From Burkholderiales bacterium RIFCSPHIGHO2_12_FULL_61_11 (GTDB lineage: Bacteria > Pseudomonadota > Gammaproteobacteria > Burkholderiales > Burkholderiaceae_C), in NCBI GenBank assembly GCA_001770785.1, contig MERZ01000221.1, positions 2,678 to 8,090 on the forward strand: a stretch of 5,413 bases of DNA. The letters are read 5' to 3'. A model generated the notes under the pieces. The model made no database searches and was not told the DNA's origin. It saw nothing but the letters and a program-made list of their open reading frames with translations. A program made the position numbers and the translations under genes. Shown here piece by piece: positions 1-5,413 of this stretch (positions are counted from its first letter, which is position 1; each line of letters opens with the position of its first letter).

Positions 1-3164
<3,164 letters not shown>

Positions 3165-3168
<4 letters not shown>

Positions 3169-3204
3169 GCTCGGTCAAACCTTATAAAAAATAGTCGAAA
3201 TCCT
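3165..3204 (-). other. Possible -1 ribosomal slippage site at the 3' end of glgE
   Basis: The last sense codons of glgE are TAT TTT TTA followed by TAA. They form the heptamer T TTT TTA (3191-3185) in the X XXY YYZ register used for -1 frameshifting. A Shine-Dalgarno-like AGGA lies 9 nt upstream of it, similar to the spacing of the stimulator in the E. coli dnaX site. After a -1 shift the frame reads six codons (I R F D R A) and stops at TGA 3167-3165, which overlaps the treS start as ATGA. No clear downstream hairpin was seen. The arrangement is visible in the sequence; function is speculative and a chance run of T is a real alternative. Confidence 0.25.
3169..3184 (-). promoter_or_regulatory. 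Ribosome binding site of treS-mak overlapping the glgE stop
   Basis: The minus strand reads TAAGG then TTTGACCGAGC then ATG. The AAGG Shine-Dalgarno core includes the last two bases of the glgE TAA stop and lies 11 nt before the treS ATG, somewhat longer than the usual 5-9 nt. An in-frame TGA in the 13-nt gap excludes an upstream start. The overlap of stop and ribosome site suggests that glgE and treS are translated in a coupled way. Confidence 0.55.
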
Positions 3205-5227
3205 GCTCGCTGCGCACATGTCGGCGCAGGCGGAAGATGTGGGCTGGCGCATTGCGCGGATCGAGCATGATGAAATTGCGCGTGCCCTGCCACAGAAAGC
3301 GCTGATCACTCAGCAGATCATGCATCTGGAAGGATTGCCCGTGCTCTATGCCCAGCGCGCTGGCGTCCAGTTCCAGCCAGCCGGACTGCGTGTTGTGCGG
3401 GTCGAGATTGACGACGCTGACAATCACGTTGTCGCTTGCCGGCTCGGTCTTTGCATAGGCGATCAGTTGATCGTTGTCCACGGAAATGAAGCGCAGGCTC
3501 GCGTCGGCCTGCAGCGCGGGGTTGTCGCGCCGGATGCGATTGACGCGTGCGATGAAGCGGCGCAGGCTATCGGGATGCGCCAGATCCCAGGCACGCAGCT
3601 GATACTTTTCCGAGTCAAGGTATTCCTCGACGCCCGCTTCGCGCGGCGCTCGCTCCAGCAGTTCATAGGCCGGCCCGTAAATGCCATAGCTTGCCGCCAG
3701 CGTCGCCGCGAGCACCAGGCGCGCCATGAAAGTGGCGCGCGGCGCGTCATGCAAGGCTTCGCTCAGAATATCGGGCGTATTCGGCCAGGCATTCGGGCGA
3801 TAGTAGTCGCGGCCAGGGCCGTGCGCCAGCTCGGTGAAGTACTCGGCCAGTTCGTGCTTGGTGTTGCGCCAGGTGAAGTAGGTGTAGGACTGCGAAAAGC
3901 CCAGCTTGGCCAGGCGATGCATGACCTTGGGGCGGGTGAAGGCCTCGGCGAGAAAAATAACGTCGGGATGCGCGCGCTTGACCTCGCCGATTGCCCACTC
4001 CCAGAACGCGAAGGACTTGGTGTGCGGATTGTCGACGCGGAAAATCTTCACGCCCTCGGCGATCCAGAAATCGATCACCCCTTTTAGTTCTCGCCACAGA
4101 CCGCGCCAGTCTTCGCTTTCAAAATTGAAAGGGTAGATGTCCTGATATTTCTTGGGCGGGTTCTCGGCGTATTGCACGCTGCCGTCGGGCCGCCAGCGAA
4201 ACCAGCTCGGGTGTTCCTTGATGTAAGGATGATCGGGCGCGCACTGGAAGGCGATGTCGAGCGCCAGTTCGATGCCAAACTCCTTCGCCTTGGCCACCAG
4301 ATGGCGGAAATCCTCGAAGCTGCCCAGCTCTGTCAGGATGGCCTTGTGCCCCCCTTCGGCGGCACCGATCGCCCAGGGACTGCCAACGTCGTCGGCATTG
4401 GCAACGAGCGCGTTGTTCCTGCCCTTGCGTTTTTCACGCCCGATGGGATGAATCGGCGGAAAGTACAACACGTCAAAGCCGAGTTCGGCGACATAAGGCA
4501 GACGCGCCTCGACGTCGCGAAAAGTGCCGTGGCGACCGGGTTCGTGCGAGGTCGAGCGCGGAAACAGCTCGTACCAGGTGCTGTAGCGTGCCCGTTCGCG
4601 ATCAACCACCAGCGGCAAGGCCATCCGATATGTGGCTTCGAACGCGCGATCAGGGTTGCGGGCAGCGACTTCGGCGAGCGCCTGATCCAGCGCCAGCGCT
4701 TTGAGCGACGCCAATTGTCCGGTCTTTGATCCGGCCTGCTGGCGCAGCCGCGCGGCCCAGTCGCCAAGCGCCTTGCGATCCTTGGCCTTTGCGCGCCCGG
4801 CACAAGCCTCGATCAGGGCCGCGCCAAGCTGCACGGCAATGCGGATATCGTCGGCATCGATGCGGCGTTCGAGTTCACGGCGCCAGGATTCAAAGTGGTC
4901 CACCCAGGCAGCCACGGTGTAGAGGTAGCGGCCCGGCGTGGGTGGGGTAAAGCTGGCGCTCCAGACATCGTTGCCCAGCGCCACCAGTTCAACCTCGTGC
5001 CACGCTTTCTCGGCCTCGCCGCGCCATTGCAGCGCCGCGCGCAGGACGTCATGGCCGTCGGTGAAGCAGTCCGCCTGCACCTCGAAGCGCTCGCCAACGA
5101 CCCGTTTGACCGCAAATAAACCCCCATCGACCGACGGGCGAACCGCGTCAATCACGGCGCGCACGCGGCCTTCAGGCAGCGTGATTTTGCTTGGCAATAC
5201 GGCTCGCCTATGAGGCAGGTCAGGCAT
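3182..5227 (-). CDS. glgE: Alpha-1,4-glucan:maltose-1-phosphate maltosyltransferase (GlgE)
   Basis: Cytoplasmic GH13 (subfamily 3) enzyme that transfers maltose from alpha-maltose 1-phosphate to the non-reducing end of an alpha-1,4-glucan, releasing phosphate. It has 681 residues, a normal family length. An N-terminal beta domain (about 15-115) carries [16 protein letters not shown] at 31-46. A helical insertion follows (about 115-205), then the barrel with [13 protein letters not shown] at 213-225, [10 protein letters not shown] at 255-264, and [16 protein letters not shown] at 328-343. Catalytic residues are nucleophile D399 in FRVDNPHTK, acid/base E428 in LAEAFTRPK, and D486 in NTPDIL, matching the positions known as Asp394, Glu423 and Asp480 in the Streptomyces enzyme. 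[11 protein letters not shown] and [10 protein letters not shown] further mark GlgE against other amylase-family members. The ATG overlaps the end of glgB by 8 nt, which suggests coupled translation; the Shine-Dalgarno upstream is weak (purine-rich GAG only). The gene ends in a T-rich tail with a possible slippery site. The residues around 480-500 differ from the form I remember. Confidence 0.97.
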   Translation of the reverse strand: MPDLPHRRAVLPSKITLPEGRVRAVIDAVRPSVDGGLFAVKRVVGERFEVQADCFTDGHDVLRAALQWRGEAEKAWHEVELVALGNDVWSASFTPPTPGRYLYTVAAWVDHFESWRRELERRIDADDIRIAVQLGAALIEACAGRAKAKDRKALGDWAARLRQQAGSKTGQLASLKALALDQALAEVAARNPDRAFEATYRMALPLVVDRERARYSTWYELFPRSTSHEPGRHGTFRDVEARLPYVAELGFDVLYFPPIHPIGREKRKGRNNALVANADDVGSPWAIGAAEGGHKAILTELGSFEDFRHLVAKAKEFGIELALDIAFQCAPDHPYIKEHPSWFRWRPDGSVQYAENPPKKYQDIYPFNFESEDWRGLWRELKGVIDFWIAEGVKIFRVDNPHTKSFAFWEWAIGEVKRAHPDVIFLAEAFTRPKVMHRLAKLGFSQSYTYFTWRNTKHELAEYFTELAHGPGRDYYRPNAWPNTPDILSEALHDAPRATFMARLVLAATLAASYGIYGPAYELLERAPREAGVEEYLDSEKYQLRAWDLAHPDSLRRFIARVNRIRRDNPALQADASLRFISVDNDQLIAYAKTEPASDNVIVSVVNLDPHNTQSGWLELDASALGIEHGQSFQMHDLLSDQRFLWQGTRNFIMLDPRNAPAHIFRLRRHVRSEQDFDYFL
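5220..5227 (-). promoter_or_regulatory. Stop/start overlap coupling glgB to glgE
   Basis: On the minus strand the eight bases ATGCCTGA contain the glgE start codon (5227-5225) and the glgB stop codon (5222-5220). The bases before the ATG (ACCCGAGCCC) hold only a weak Shine-Dalgarno-like GAG. Overlap with a weak ribosome site suggests that ribosomes finishing glgB re-initiate on glgE. The overlap is seen directly; coupling is inferred. Confidence 0.7.
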
Positions 5228-5413
5228 GGGGCTCGGGTTTCAAAATGACGGTTGAAAGAGGCGGCAGCGTCAGGCTGAGGGAATTCAGGCGTCCGTGGCT
5301 GGCGACGGGCGAGGCCTCGACTCCTCCAAGATTGCCCCATCCGGCGCCACCATATTCACGCGCATCGCTGTTGAGCAACTCACGCCAGAAGCCGCCCAGC
5401 GGGACACCGACCC
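5220..5413 (-). CDS. glgB: 1,4-alpha-glucan branching enzyme (GlgB), C-terminal fragment only
   Basis: The last 63 codons of an upstream gene enter from the right edge and stop at TGA 5222-5220. The translated tail contains [16 protein letters not shown], then [14 protein letters not shown], then [19 protein letters not shown]. This is the characteristic C-terminal all-beta domain ending of GlgB, which in the family reads close to VGVPxGGxWxExLNSDxxxYGGSGxGNxGG. The enzyme cleaves an alpha-1,4 chain and rejoins it by an alpha-1,6 bond, so in this operon it would branch the linear glucan extended by GlgE. The catalytic barrel lies outside the window, so activity cannot be judged. The stop codon overlaps the glgE start, placing both genes on one transcript. 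This frame was too short to be obvious as a stand-alone gene but is clear from its sequence. Confidence 0.93.
   Translation of the reverse strand, partial: VGVPLGGFWRELLNSDAREYGGAGWGNLGGVEASPVASHGRLNSLSLTLPPLSTVILKPEPHA

Noticed and set aside
3169..3191. T-run at the end of glgE as an intrinsic terminator
   Set aside because: No GC-rich hairpin directly precedes the T-run, which lies inside the coding region just before the stop and upstream of a co-directional gene.
3180..3195. TATAAG in the glgE-treS gap as a promoter -10 box for treS
   Set aside because: No TTGACA-like -35 element is seen at 16-18 nt upstream, and the bases are already explained by the glgE stop and the treS ribosome binding site.
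3218..4087. Plus-strand ORF (289 codons) opposite the glgE 3' half
   Set aside because: Antisense register shadow of glgE; the glgE strand carries D399, E428 and D486 motifs over the same bases.
5152..5340. 62-codon minus-strand ORF spanning the glgB-glgE junction
   Set aside because: It overlaps both genes in the third frame and its translation has no family features; the glgB tail and glgE N-terminus explain the bases.

Overview
The window is a dense stretch of a high-GC bacterial chromosome, read almost entirely from the minus strand. It holds the core of a GlgE-pathway alpha-glucan operon: glgB (C-terminal end only), then glgE (complete), then a treS-mak fusion (complete N-terminus, C-terminal tip cut off by the window edge). 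Gene order, GC-rich codon use and protein style resemble Beta- or Gammaproteobacteria (Burkholderiales-like or Rhodocyclales-like). This taxonomic guess comes from remembered family patterns, not from a search.

Layout in the direction of transcription (right to left): 5413-5220 encodes the last 63 residues of the 1,4-alpha-glucan branching enzyme. 5227-3182 encodes GlgE, alpha-1,4-glucan:maltose-1-phosphate maltosyltransferase (681 aa), whose ATG overlaps the glgB stop by 8 nt. After 13 nt, 3168-1 encodes a bifunctional trehalose synthase/maltokinase of at least 1056 residues, still open at the window edge. No promoter, terminator, RNA gene, mobile element or CRISPR array is visible, and no gene-free stretch exceeds 13 nt. 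The promoter should lie upstream of glgB, outside the window.

How the genes work together (known pathway): TreS interconverts trehalose and maltose; the maltokinase domain phosphorylates maltose to alpha-maltose 1-phosphate; GlgE transfers the maltosyl unit onto an alpha-1,4-glucan; GlgB adds alpha-1,6 branches. The cluster therefore encodes a route from trehalose to branched glucan that does not need ADP-glucose. All catalytic residues checked in TreS, the kinase and GlgE are present, so the enzymes look functional.

The system itself is known, not new. The observations most worth a second look are: a canonical -1 slippery heptamer (T TTT TTA) directly before the glgE stop, with a Shine-Dalgarno-like AGGA nine nt upstream and a -1-frame stop that overlaps the treS start; an apparently altered loop next to the third catalytic Asp of GlgE; and the TreS-kinase fusion. 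Long plus-strand reading frames are codon-register shadows of the minus-strand genes.
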